Assembly (NCBI RefSeq): GCF_028288185.1
Contig: NZ_JAQBOF010000013.1
Coordinates: 1 to 64,000, forward strand
Direction: 5' to 3'
Origin: Mucilaginibacter sp.
GTDB lineage: Bacteria; Bacteroidota; Bacteroidia; Sphingobacteriales; Sphingobacteriaceae
Length of the DNA stretch: 64,000 bases
In this document: one piece after another, positions 8,248 to 15,999 of the stretch
Layout: each line of letters opens with the position of its first letter
Numbering within the stretch: the stretch's first letter is position 1
Notes under the pieces: model-generated
Database searches by the model: none
The model's input: the letters and a program-made list of their open reading frames with translations, nothing else
What the model was told of the DNA's origin: nothing
Program-made: the position numbers and the translations under genes

Positions 8248-9643
8248 ACATCTTATCCCTTATCCCTTTACCCGGTCCATTGTAGTTATTTATCATGATG
8301 CTGAATACCAGTTCGCGGCCTTGGTGGGTTTGGTAGCCGGTGTAGGCTTGTACGTTGTGGATGCTGCCGCTTTTCATGTGCATATCGTTATAAATGGGCA
8401 GGCTGTCGTAAAAATCGGCAAACCAACTCTCTTTCTTTGCCGATTGCATAATGGCGGCAACGGTAAGGGTGGTTATCCTGTCCTCGGGCGATAGGCCGCA
8501 GCCGTCTATCATATCCATCGCGTTAGCGTCTATGCCACGGGCTTTCCAGAAGTTTTGCAGTACGGTTATGCCGTTTGCGGTGGTTGCTTCTTTACTACCT
8601 TTTAAGGCGATAGCTTTCAGCAACTCCTCGGCATATAAGTTTAAGCTTTTGCGATTGGTACAGTAAACTATCTGGCTAAGACTTGGCGATAGCAAGGTGG
8701 TTAGCGTAGTAGTCATTGCCGGGGTTTGCAGTCCCTTTGCGGTTAGGCTAAGAGTTGATTCGGGCGTGCCGGTTACGGTTATGCCTAATCGCATTAAAGT
8801 ATCTAATAACCTGAATGCGGCATCAAAAGCAGGGTCAGGATAAGCGGCCGAGATCAGTTTTTTTGTTTGGTCGATAGCATAAGTACCACGCAGGTACATG
8901 ATGTTGGTTAACCCGGCAGGCAGGTAGGGGTAGGCATTATCGCCGGTGCCGGCTGCGCCGGTTGTTAGTTCGCTTTTAAAATTAAGGTAAGGGGTAAGAG
9001 GTGTAGTCCCCGCCACTTTAATAGCCGACCCAACCGGCCCTGTCTTTAAGTTAATATCGAACTGGTTTTCGTGCCAGCAAAGGGCGGTTGCACCTGCGCC
9101 GTAGTAAGTGCCCAGGTCCTGCCAGATCCAGCCATCGGGGATGCTTTGCGAGCCGTATAGCGTGTCATCGCCAATAATACGACCATTTATTTTTTTTATG
9201 CCGGCTTGTTTTAAAGCCGCTACCAACTGGTTTAATATATAATTTGTGGTAGTAGTCTCCCAACGCCGGCTGCCCAGGGTAGGGTCACCGGAGCCTTTAA
9301 TGATGAGGTCGCCGTTTAGGATGCCGTCCGTTATGGTGCCGTTGTAGCCAAACGGGGTTTGATATTTAAAGTCTTTACCCAGCATATTAAACGCCGTAAT
9401 GGTGGTAACCGTTTTTAAGGTAGAGCCAGGTGCCAAACCAATGTTAGGGTTGGCAGTAAATACCTGCTCGCCTGTTTTAGCATCCAATACCGTTAATGAT
9501 ACCGATGCATATTTGCACTGGCTATCTGTTTGCAAGCGGTTAAATGCTGTCGATAACTTTTGCTGTAAAGAAGTTTGCGCCCATGCCTGGGCTGATATCA
9601 ATAAAACTAATAAACTAAACCGGACTCTCAATTTGCTCATCAT
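8222..9643 (-). CDS. dacB: D-alanyl-D-alanine carboxypeptidase/endopeptidase (PBP4, S13)
   Basis: A periplasmic low-molecular-mass penicillin-binding protein that trims and cuts peptidoglycan cross-links. A signal peptide (FSLLVLLISAQAWA) is followed by the S13 active-site set. SxxK is in GLAPGSTLKTV near residue 72, SxN in RKSLNLYAEELL, and the KTG-box equivalent in MHMKSGSIHN near the C-terminus. Between the first two lies the large S13-specific insertion. Length (473 residues) is normal for the family. Starts at 9643 or 9640 are equally possible. It overlaps the upstream permease gene by 29 nt, so the two form one minus-strand operon. Confidence 0.93.
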   Translation of the reverse strand: MMSKLRVRFSLLVLLISAQAWAQTSLQQKLSTAFNRLQTDSQCKYASVSLTVLDAKTGEQVFTANPNIGLAPGSTLKTVTTITAFNMLGKDFKYQTPFGYNGTITDGILNGDLIIKGSGDPTLGSRRWETTTTNYILNQLVAALKQAGIKKINGRIIGDDTLYGSQSIPDGWIWQDLGTYYGAGATALCWHENQFDINLKTGPVGSAIKVAGTTPLTPYLNFKSELTTGAAGTGDNAYPYLPAGLTNIMYLRGTYAIDQTKKLISAAYPDPAFDAAFRLLDTLMRLGITVTGTPESTLSLTAKGLQTPAMTTTLTTLLSPSLSQIVYCTNRKSLNLYAEELLKAIALKGSKEATTANGITVLQNFWKARGIDANAMDMIDGCGLSPEDRITTLTVAAIMQSAKKESWFADFYDSLPIYNDMHMKSGSIHNVQAYTGYQTHQGRELVFSIMINNYNGPGKGIRDKMFRVLDELK

Positions 9644-11063
9644 CCTTCGAGAAATACTTTGTTATATAATATATGGGTATGCCTGATAAAACAATAACCA
9701 AGCCACCTCTTGAGTATTCGGGTTTATAAGCTAGCAGCAAAATACAAAAAGTAATGCCCATAATAACATAAATGGCTGGTAACACCGGGTATCCAAAAGC
9801 TTTGTAAGGACGATCAGCATCGGGGCGTTTAACTCTTAAAATATATATGCCGATAATAGTTAATACATAAAATATTACTACAACTAAAGATATCATATCC
9901 AGTAGGTCGCCATATTGCCCGCTAAGGCATAGTACACAGGCTACAAGGCATTGTATCCATAAACCAAAGCTTGGTACCGCGTTTTTATTTAAAGTGCCGG
10001 TGCGCTTAAAAAATAATCCGTCTTTTGCCATGGTATAATAAACACGTGCCCCCGCTAATATCAAACCATTGTTGCAACCAAAAGTTGATATCATGATCAT
10101 AACAGCAATAACGTATGTGCCAATATGGCCAAATATTACCTGCGATGCTGATACCGCTACTCTATCCTTTTCGGCAGTAGCAATATCATGCAATGGTAAA
10201 ACGCCGGTATAAACCAAGTTTACACTTACATAAATTACGGTAACTATCAGCGTACCTAAAAAAAGGCTAAGGCCGATGTTACGTTGCGGATTTTTCATCT
10301 CGCCTGCTATGAACGTTACGTTGTTCCAGGCATCACTACTAAAAATTGATCCTACCATCGCACCGGCAATAGCTCCCAGGGCAGCTACCACGGTGTAAGG
10401 AGCAACAGAATTATCTTTATTTAGTTTATGGATATCCCAGGCATTGGTCCAGTTGGCGTGCCATACATCACCCTTTATCATGATTATGCCAAATATTATC
10501 AACCCAAATAAGCTGGCAAGTTTAGTCAGCGTAAATGTGTTCTGAATAAGTTTCCCAGTTTTAACGCCACGGGTATTAATGGCAGTAAGCAGAATTATTA
10601 AAACGATAGACACACATTGCGCCGCATTAAGCTTAAAATGGTATGAGCCAACCATCGTTGAGAATAAAATATTATCCTCGCTAACTGATGGTATTAAATA
10701 AGCCGTAAACTTTGAAAACGCCACACCAACCGCCGCAATTGTGCCGGTTTGTATTACCGCGAAAAAACTCCATCCGTATAAAAAGGCTATCAATTTATTA
10801 TAAGCCTCTTTTAAATATACATATTGCCCACCCGCTTTGGGGAACATCGCGCTTAACTCGCCATAACTTACGGCGGCAGTCAGAGTCATGAAACCGGTTA
10901 TCAACCATACGGCAATTAACCAGCCCGATGAGCCTACATTGCGTATAATATCGGCACTTACAATAAAAATACCCGAGCCTATCATTGAGCCCGCAACTAT
11001 CATGGTACCATCTAATAAGCCCAGTGATGCTTTTAATTTGGGTTGGCTTTCGTCTTTAGTCAT
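9615..11063 (-). CDS. APC-superfamily amino acid permease (LAT-like)
   Basis: A 482-residue inner-membrane transporter with about twelve hydrophobic segments. The first helix carries GSMIGSGIFIV, the unwound substrate-binding loop typical of APC carriers. GELSAMFPKAGGQYVYLKEAY and SIFSSDAWNNVTFIAGEMKNPQRNIG match the amino acid/polyamine branch near LAT and YjeH-type proteins. The substrate cannot be assigned. The gene comes first in an operon with dacB, overlapping it by 29 nt. Import of amino acids released from peptidoglycan would fit, but that is inference. Confidence 0.88.
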   Translation of the reverse strand: MTKDESQPKLKASLGLLDGTMIVAGSMIGSGIFIVSADIIRNVGSSGWLIAVWLITGFMTLTAAVSYGELSAMFPKAGGQYVYLKEAYNKLIAFLYGWSFFAVIQTGTIAAVGVAFSKFTAYLIPSVSEDNILFSTMVGSYHFKLNAAQCVSIVLIILLTAINTRGVKTGKLIQNTFTLTKLASLFGLIIFGIIMIKGDVWHANWTNAWDIHKLNKDNSVAPYTVVAALGAIAGAMVGSIFSSDAWNNVTFIAGEMKNPQRNIGLSLFLGTLIVTVIYVSVNLVYTGVLPLHDIATAEKDRVAVSASQVIFGHIGTYVIAVMIMISTFGCNNGLILAGARVYYTMAKDGLFFKRTGTLNKNAVPSFGLWIQCLVACVLCLSGQYGDLLDMISLVVVIFYVLTIIGIYILRVKRPDADRPYKAFGYPVLPAIYVIMGITFCILLLAYKPEYSRGGLVIVLSGIPIYYITKYFSKDDEQIESPV

Positions 11064-11203
11064 TGTATATAGTTTAGAGTTCTAAACTATTCAAAAAACT
11101 TTATAATTGACAGGCTATTGTAAAGAAATTAATTTGCTTAATTTGCGAACCCAATTATAAGATTGAATTGATAACAAACTAAATATAAACTTTAATAACA
11201 TAT

Positions 11204-13441
11204 ATGGATTTTTTGAACACTTACTTAATTTATTTGATTCCTGTTTTTGGTTTAATAGGAATTTTATTTATGGCGATCAAGTCGGCTTGGGTAACCAAAC
11301 AAGAGACTGGTGATGCTTCAATGAATGAGCTTGCCGGCTACATTGCTGATGGAGCAATGGCCTTTTTACGCGCAGAGTGGAAAGTATTAGGCTACTTTGT
11401 TGCAGTTACAGCAGTATTGCTGGCATGGAGCGGCACTACGGTTGTTACATCAAGCCCGGTAATTGCTATATCATTTATAATTGGTGCTTTCTTATCTGCA
11501 TTTGCCGGTTATTTAGGTATGCGTATTGCAACCAAATCAAACGTACGTACTACACAAGCTGCTAAAACCAGTTTGGCACAAGCGCTTAAAGTATCATTTA
11601 CCGGTGGTACGGTTATGGGTTTAGGTGTTGCTGGTTTGGCAATTATAGGTTTAGGATCTTTATTCATCGTGTTTTATACCATGTATGTGGTAAATACCGG
11701 TGGTAGCGTTAACGGCGAAGCAATGGCTAAAGCGTTAGACGTATTGGCTGGTTTCTCTTTAGGTGCCGAGTCTATCGCGTTATTTGCCCGTGTTGGTGGT
11801 GGTATTTATACCAAAGCTGCCGATGTAGGTGCCGATTTAGTAGGTAAGGTTGAAGCAGGTATCCCTGAAGATGACGTGCGTAACCCGGCAACTATTGCTG
11901 ATAACGTTGGTGATAACGTAGGTGACGTTGCAGGTATGGGCGCCGATTTATTCGGATCGTATGTAGCGACAATGCTGGCTACTATGGTGTTGGGCCGCGA
12001 AATTGTATCTGCCGATAAATTTGGCGGTATAGCCCCGGTTTTATTACCAATGGTGATTGCAGGTTTAGGCTTGATATTCTCTATAATTGGCGCATCGCTG
12101 GTTAAAATTAAAAACGAAACAGACAGTGTACAAAACGCCCTGAACATAGGTAACTGGGCATCCATCATATTAACTGCTATAGCTACTTATTTTGTAGTGC
12201 AATGGATGATGCCTAATACAGAAATGCACTTAGTACGTGATCTGGATGCTAACGGGGTTTTGAAAGAAGGGGCATTAGTATTTACCAAAAATGGTGTTTA
12301 CGGTTCTATCCTGGTAGGTTTAGTGGTAGGCACGCTAATGTCAATCATTACCGAGTATTATACCGCAATGGGTAAGCGCCCGGTTATGAGTATTATTAAA
12401 CAATCATCAACTGGTCACGCTACTAATATTATTGGTGGTTTAGCTATCGGCATGGAATCAACAGTATTGCCAATCTTAGTATTAGCTGCCGGTATTTACG
12501 GTTCTTTCTTCTTTGCAGGCTTATATGGTGTGGCAATTGCAGCAGCAGGTATGATGGCAACAACTGCTATGCAATTAGCTATTGACGCTTTCGGCCCAAT
12601 TGCCGACAACGCCGGCGGTATCGCCGAAATGAGCCAGTTGCCACCAGAAGTACGTCACCGTACAGATAATTTAGATGCCGTAGGTAACACTACCGCAGCG
12701 ACAGGTAAAGGATTTGCCATTGCGTCAGCAGCGTTAACCTCACTGGCCTTATTCGCAGCTTTTGTGGGTGTTGCAGGTATTGAGCACATTGATATTTACA
12801 AAGCCAACGTATTGGCAGGTTTATTTGTGGGTGGGATGATACCTTTCATCTTCTCGGCATTATGTATATCGGCAGTAGGCCGTGCAGCAATGGCGATGGT
12901 AGAAGAAGTTAGACGCCAGTTCCGCGAGATTCCGGGCATTATGGAGTACAAAGCTAAACCCGAGTACGAAAAATGTGTGGCCATATCAACCAAAGCATCT
13001 ATCCGCGAGATGGTTGCGCCTGGCTTGATCGCTTTGATCACTCCGGTAGTTGTAGGTTTTATCTTCGGCCCTGAAGTTTTGGGTGGATTATTAGCAGGTG
13101 TTACGGTATCAGGTGTGTTGATGGGAATTTTCCAGAGCAACGCGGGTGGTGCATGGGACAACGCTAAAAAATCATTTGAAAAAGGTGTTGAGATCAATGG
13201 CGAAATGCACTACAAAAAATCAGAACCACATAAAGCGTCTGTAACAGGTGATACCGTAGGTGATCCGTTTAAAGATACTTCCGGCCCGTCAATGAACATT
13301 TTGATCAAACTGATGTCTATCGTATCATTAGTTATCGCGCCGCACTTAAACAACGCGGTTGACCATAGCCCACGTTTACAAAAACAGATCAAATTACAAT
13401 CAATGACCACCCACGTTATCAAGATTGATAAAAAAGCGTAA
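11204..13441 (+). CDS. hppA: Membrane-bound ion-pumping pyrophosphatase
   Basis: Hydrolyses pyrophosphate and pumps Na+ and/or H+ across the inner membrane. The 745-residue protein has about sixteen hydrophobic segments. The catalytic loop reads DVGADLVGKVEAGIPEDDVR then NPATIADNVGDNVGDVAGMG, with the aspartate-rich Mg-PPi site. GNTTAATGKGF has alanine where K+-independent H+-PPases have lysine, so this should be a K+-dependent enzyme. That class includes Na+- and dual Na+,H+-pumps. The last 30 residues after PSMNILIKLMSIVSLVIAPH are a polar tail. It stands alone and a clear terminator follows. Confidence 0.95.
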   Translation: MDFLNTYLIYLIPVFGLIGILFMAIKSAWVTKQETGDASMNELAGYIADGAMAFLRAEWKVLGYFVAVTAVLLAWSGTTVVTSSPVIAISFIIGAFLSAFAGYLGMRIATKSNVRTTQAAKTSLAQALKVSFTGGTVMGLGVAGLAIIGLGSLFIVFYTMYVVNTGGSVNGEAMAKALDVLAGFSLGAESIALFARVGGGIYTKAADVGADLVGKVEAGIPEDDVRNPATIADNVGDNVGDVAGMGADLFGSYVATMLATMVLGREIVSADKFGGIAPVLLPMVIAGLGLIFSIIGASLVKIKNETDSVQNALNIGNWASIILTAIATYFVVQWMMPNTEMHLVRDLDANGVLKEGALVFTKNGVYGSILVGLVVGTLMSIITEYYTAMGKRPVMSIIKQSSTGHATNIIGGLAIGMESTVLPILVLAAGIYGSFFFAGLYGVAIAAAGMMATTAMQLAIDAFGPIADNAGGIAEMSQLPPEVRHRTDNLDAVGNTTAATGKGFAIASAALTSLALFAAFVGVAGIEHIDIYKANVLAGLFVGGMIPFIFSALCISAVGRAAMAMVEEVRRQFREIPGIMEYKAKPEYEKCVAISTKASIREMVAPGLIALITPVVVGFIFGPEVLGGLLAGVTVSGVLMGIFQSNAGGAWDNAKKSFEKGVEINGEMHYKKSEPHKASVTGDTVGDPFKDTSGPSMNILIKLMSIVSLVIAPHLNNAVDHSPRLQKQIKLQSMTTHVIKIDKKA

Positions 13442-13461
13442 TTGATTATTATAATGTTAAG

Positions 13462-13493
13462 AAAAAGGGATGCCGGTTGGTATCCCTTTTTTT
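13462..13493. terminator. Terminator after hppA
   Basis: AAAAAGGGAT and ATCCCTTTTT form a perfect stem with a 10-nt loop and a T-run. The stem starts 21 nt past the stop and would work in both directions. Confidence 0.88.
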
Positions 13494-13513
13494 GTTGGTG
13501 TCCTGTTGTGTTG

Positions 13514-13560
13514 GTCATTAAGTCATTAAGTCATTAAGTCATTGGGTCATTAGTCATTGG
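13514..13560. repeat. 8-nt word array, six copies
   Basis: GTCATTAA occurs three times from 13514, then GTCATTGG, GTCATTA and GTCATTGG, in phase with period 8 apart from one 7-nt unit. It lies just left of the duplicated GIY-YIG units. Confidence 0.9.
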
Positions 13561-13634
13561 TAGGCGGGTGTCCTGTCCTGTCCCGCTTTTATGGTTACAA
13601 GACAGACGGGACATAATTGCACCGCCCACTTTAC

Positions 13635-14094
13635 CGCGCGTCATTGCGAGGAACGAAGCAATCTCTACGCTTGCAAATCAATTATGATAGGTCTCATTCA
13701 AGCAACGATTCATATAAATCTTTCCATTCCGGATTAAGTTCATTAACCAATTGCTGCTTATGTTTTCTGCTACTACCTTTTAATGTTTTTTCTGCTGCGA
13801 TGGCTTCTTCTATATGAGGGTAGAATAGATAATATACCAGTTTATTACAATTATATTTTGCGGTAAAACTTTTAGGATACATCTTGTTTTTATGGTTCCA
13901 CACCCTGCCGGGTAGTTCAGAGCTTACGCCTACATATAAAACTTTATTAAGTTTATTCGTCATTATATAAACACAACCACCTCTCTGGAAAATCATATCG
14001 CAAAATAAATAATTTACGTGATAGACTAAAAAAGAGAACCCGTTTTGTTGAATGTCTGACTTAGAGATTGCTTCGTTCCTCGCAATGACGCGCG
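13635..14094. mobile_element. 460-bp GIY-YIG element, copy A, with 32-bp TIRs
   Basis: Positions 13635-13666 (cgcgcgtcattgcgaggaac...) are the exact reverse complement of 14063-14094, a 32-bp perfect terminal inverted repeat. The enclosed DNA holds one gene, a GIY-YIG nuclease on the minus strand. Copy B begins exactly 542 bp downstream and is also 460 bp. No target-site duplication is obvious: left flank ttac, right flank gggg. Confidence 0.8.
13694..13996 (-). CDS. GIY-YIG endonuclease-domain protein, copy A
   Basis: A 100-residue stand-alone GIY-YIG domain protein. The signature appears as VYIMTNKLNKVLYVGVSSEL (GIY as VYI, YIG as YVG). The conserved arginine is in GRVWNHK, an acidic run in HIEEAIAAEKTLKG, and the family ending is NPEWKDLYESLL. 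Such single-domain proteins (YhbQ/UPF0213-like) are common and often multicopy in Bacteroidota; their function is not established. This one lies 27 bp inside the left terminal repeat of a 460-bp element. Its near-identical sister lies 541 bp away. A role in moving the element is inference. Confidence 0.85.
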   Translation of the reverse strand: MIFQRGGCVYIMTNKLNKVLYVGVSSELPGRVWNHKNKMYPKSFTAKYNCNKLVYYLFYPHIEEAIAAEKTLKGSSRKHKQQLVNELNPEWKDLYESLLE

Positions 14095-14176
14095 GGGGAG
14101 GTTTGGTGTCCTGTCCTGTCCCGCTTTATAGTTACAAGACAGGCGGGACAGGACATAATTGCACCGCCCACTTTAC

Positions 14177-14636
14177 CGCGCGTCATTGCGAGGAACGAAG
14201 CAATCTCTACACTTGCTAATCAATATGACAGATCTTATTCTAACAACGATTCATATAAGTCTTTCCATTCGGGATTAAGTGCATTAACCAATTGCTGCTT
14301 ATGTTTTCTGCTACTACCTTTTAATGTTTTTTCTGCTGCGATGGCTTCTTCTATATGAGGGTAGAATAGATAATATACCAGCTTATCACAATTATATTTT
14401 GCAGTAAAACTTTTAGGATACGTCTTGTTTTTATGGTCCCATACCCGGCTTGGTAGTTCAGAACTTACGCCTACGTATAAAACTTTATTAAGTTTATTCG
14501 TCATGATATAAACGCAACCGCCTTTTTGGAAAATCATGATGCAAAATAAATAATTTGTCTGATACGGTAAAAAATGAGAGCCCGTTTCGTTGAATGTCTG
14601 GCTTAGAGATTGCTTCGTTCCTCGCAATGACGCGCG
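14177..14636. mobile_element. 460-bp GIY-YIG element, copy B, with 32-bp TIRs
   Basis: Terminal repeats at 14177-14208 and 14605-14636 are identical to those of copy A. The interior differs from copy A by scattered substitutions. The region outside the left TIR (tgtcctgtcctgtcccgc...gcaccgcccactttac) is duplicated too, and its first part recurs at 14647-14701. The arrangement is therefore a 542-bp tandem repeat of about 2.1 copies. Confidence 0.8.
14235..14537 (-). CDS. GIY-YIG endonuclease-domain protein, copy B
   Basis: A 100-residue protein differing from copy A at only a handful of positions (for example SRVWDHK for GRVWNHK and VNALNPEW for VNELNPEW). All signature residues are kept. The start MIFQKGGCVYIM at 14537 is chosen by alignment with copy A. 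A longer frame from 14627 exists only because the right terminal repeat happens to stay open. Both copies being intact argues for recent duplication or for selection on both. Confidence 0.85.
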   Translation of the reverse strand: MIFQKGGCVYIMTNKLNKVLYVGVSSELPSRVWDHKNKTYPKSFTAKYNCDKLVYYLFYPHIEEAIAAEKTLKGSSRKHKQQLVNALNPEWKDLYESLLE

Positions 14637-14735
14637 GGGGAGTTAGCGTCCCGCCTGTCTCGCTTTTATAGTTACAAGACAGGCGGGACAAGACAAGACA
14701 GTCTCAAATTTCAAATAATTATTTTACCTTTAATC

Positions 14736-15611
14736 ATGACTAAACCTAAAGAAGATGCTGAACCTCAGGAAACTATATCTGCTGATATTAAACCTTGTTT
14801 TATAATTACACCTATTGGTGAACTTAATTCTCCAATCAATTTAAAGGCAAAGGGCTTAATTAATTCTGTAATAGAGCCCGTATTGAGGGAATTTGGTTTT
14901 GATGCAATACCAGCTTATAAAATGGCGGATAGTGGCTCGATAAACAGACAAGTACTAAAGAGTATTATATCTAATGAACTAGTAATAGCTAATTTAACCG
15001 GACTCAATCCAAATGTGATGTATGAATTGGCAGTAAGGCATGCTGTCCGTTTACCAGTTATTATAATGGCTGAAGATGATACTAAACTACCTTTTGATAT
15101 AAACGACCAACGAACTATTTTCTATTCCGATACATTATTAGGTTCGGAAATTGCAAAGCCGTCATTAAGAGCAGCTATTGAGGCTGTTTTAAGATCAAAA
15201 GAAGAACCAGTTGACAATCCCATATATCAGGTATATGAAGAAATATCCGTTATAAAATCAAGTAAAGGAAAAGAGCAAAGCATCGATGAATATTTGTTAA
15301 AAAGGTTTGATAGGCTTGAAAATGCTATTACAAGATTATCTAATAACGGTGAAAAATCGATTTCTACTACATTAAACAAAGGAGTTGAAATTACTCTTAA
15401 AGCAAAAACGACGGCAGCTTTATTAAATGGACACAACGAACTTTTCAAAATATTTGAAAAAGTTGGAATTCAGGTAGATTCTATTACGACAAGTGCCAAA
15501 GGTATTTTCCTGGTAAGAGTAGGTATAAATTCAGTAATATATCCGTCTTTAATACGGGATCTCCTTAAAGAATATCCTCAATTTGAGTATTTGAACATGT
15601 ATGTTATTTAG
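14736..15611 (+). CDS. Nucleoside-2-deoxyribosyltransferase/TIR-like domain protein
   Basis: A 291-residue protein. The N-terminal 150 residues read CFIITPIGELNSP, then INSVIEPVLREFGFDAIPA, SGSINRQVLKSIISNELVIA and NLTGLNPNVMYELAVRHA. I know this pattern from nucleoside-deoxyribosyltransferase/TIR-like Rossmann folds, where the NPNVxYELGxxHA stretch carries the catalytic glutamate. Several such domains degrade NAD or nucleotides in bacterial defence. The C-terminal part has a predicted helical linker (QSIDEYLLKRFDRLENAITRL) and a small alpha/beta end with no family I can name. Local DNA is AT-rich and it sits next to the GIY-YIG units, suggesting an accessory gene. A defence role is inference. 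Confidence 0.6.
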   Translation: MTKPKEDAEPQETISADIKPCFIITPIGELNSPINLKAKGLINSVIEPVLREFGFDAIPAYKMADSGSINRQVLKSIISNELVIANLTGLNPNVMYELAVRHAVRLPVIIMAEDDTKLPFDINDQRTIFYSDTLLGSEIAKPSLRAAIEAVLRSKEEPVDNPIYQVYEEISVIKSSKGKEQSIDEYLLKRFDRLENAITRLSNNGEKSISTTLNKGVEITLKAKTTAALLNGHNELFKIFEKVGIQVDSITTSAKGIFLVRVGINSVIYPSLIRDLLKEYPQFEYLNMYVI

Positions 15612-15735
15612 CGCCATCCTATTACCTATCAACACATCCCAACCATCCTTACGTTGCCATCAGTAGTATTATGTTCTAAGTAATCATCAACCTTAAAAGT
15701 GTTGGGTAAAATTGTATTTAAGTTTACAATTCGAT

Positions 15736-15882
15736 ATGAAATTAGATAACGATAAACAAACTAAACTTACAGATCAACAAAAACAAGAAATTATCCGTAG
15801 AGAGAAAAATTTTGCAGAAGGCAAAACTATCGCCAGATCATGGTCTGAAATAAAAGTCGAATTGGAAAATAAATACAAGTAA
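15736..15882 (+). CDS. Small charged protein, antitoxin-like
   Basis: The ATG at 15736 opens a 48-residue frame, MKLDNDKQTKLTDQQKQEII then RREKNFAEGKTIARSWSEIK and a short charged end. The C-terminal half (REKNFxEGKxxARSWxEIK) resembles the end of small addiction-module (antitoxin-like) proteins of Bacteroidota. No RelE-type toxin gene follows in the 117 bp before the permease, so if the likeness is real it is an orphan. It is AT-rich like its neighbour. Confidence 0.5.
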   Translation: MKLDNDKQTKLTDQQKQEIIRREKNFAEGKTIARSWSEIKVELENKYK

Positions 15883-15959
15883 GATTTCCTATAAATTTAT
15901 AACCTCTAAGTTTCCAATTATCAATTTAGGGTCACATTATTTTTTTCAGAAAAATTACC

Positions 15960-15967
15960 TATGTTTG
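15960..15967 (+). promoter_or_regulatory. Promoter -7 element TATGTTTG before permease
   Basis: This is a full TAnnTTTG match, 32 nt upstream of the ATG at 16000. Confidence 0.45.
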
Positions 15968-15999
15968 GGATTAAGATTAACTGATTTCACAAAAAACAC

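Noticed and set aside
14538..14627. Longer N-terminus for GIY-YIG copy B
   Set aside because: Copy A has no equivalent and the extra residues are translation of the terminal repeat.
13442..15900. Prophage or integrative element
   Set aside because: No integrase, attachment-site tRNA or phage structural gene is visible; only small repeat units and two accessory genes.
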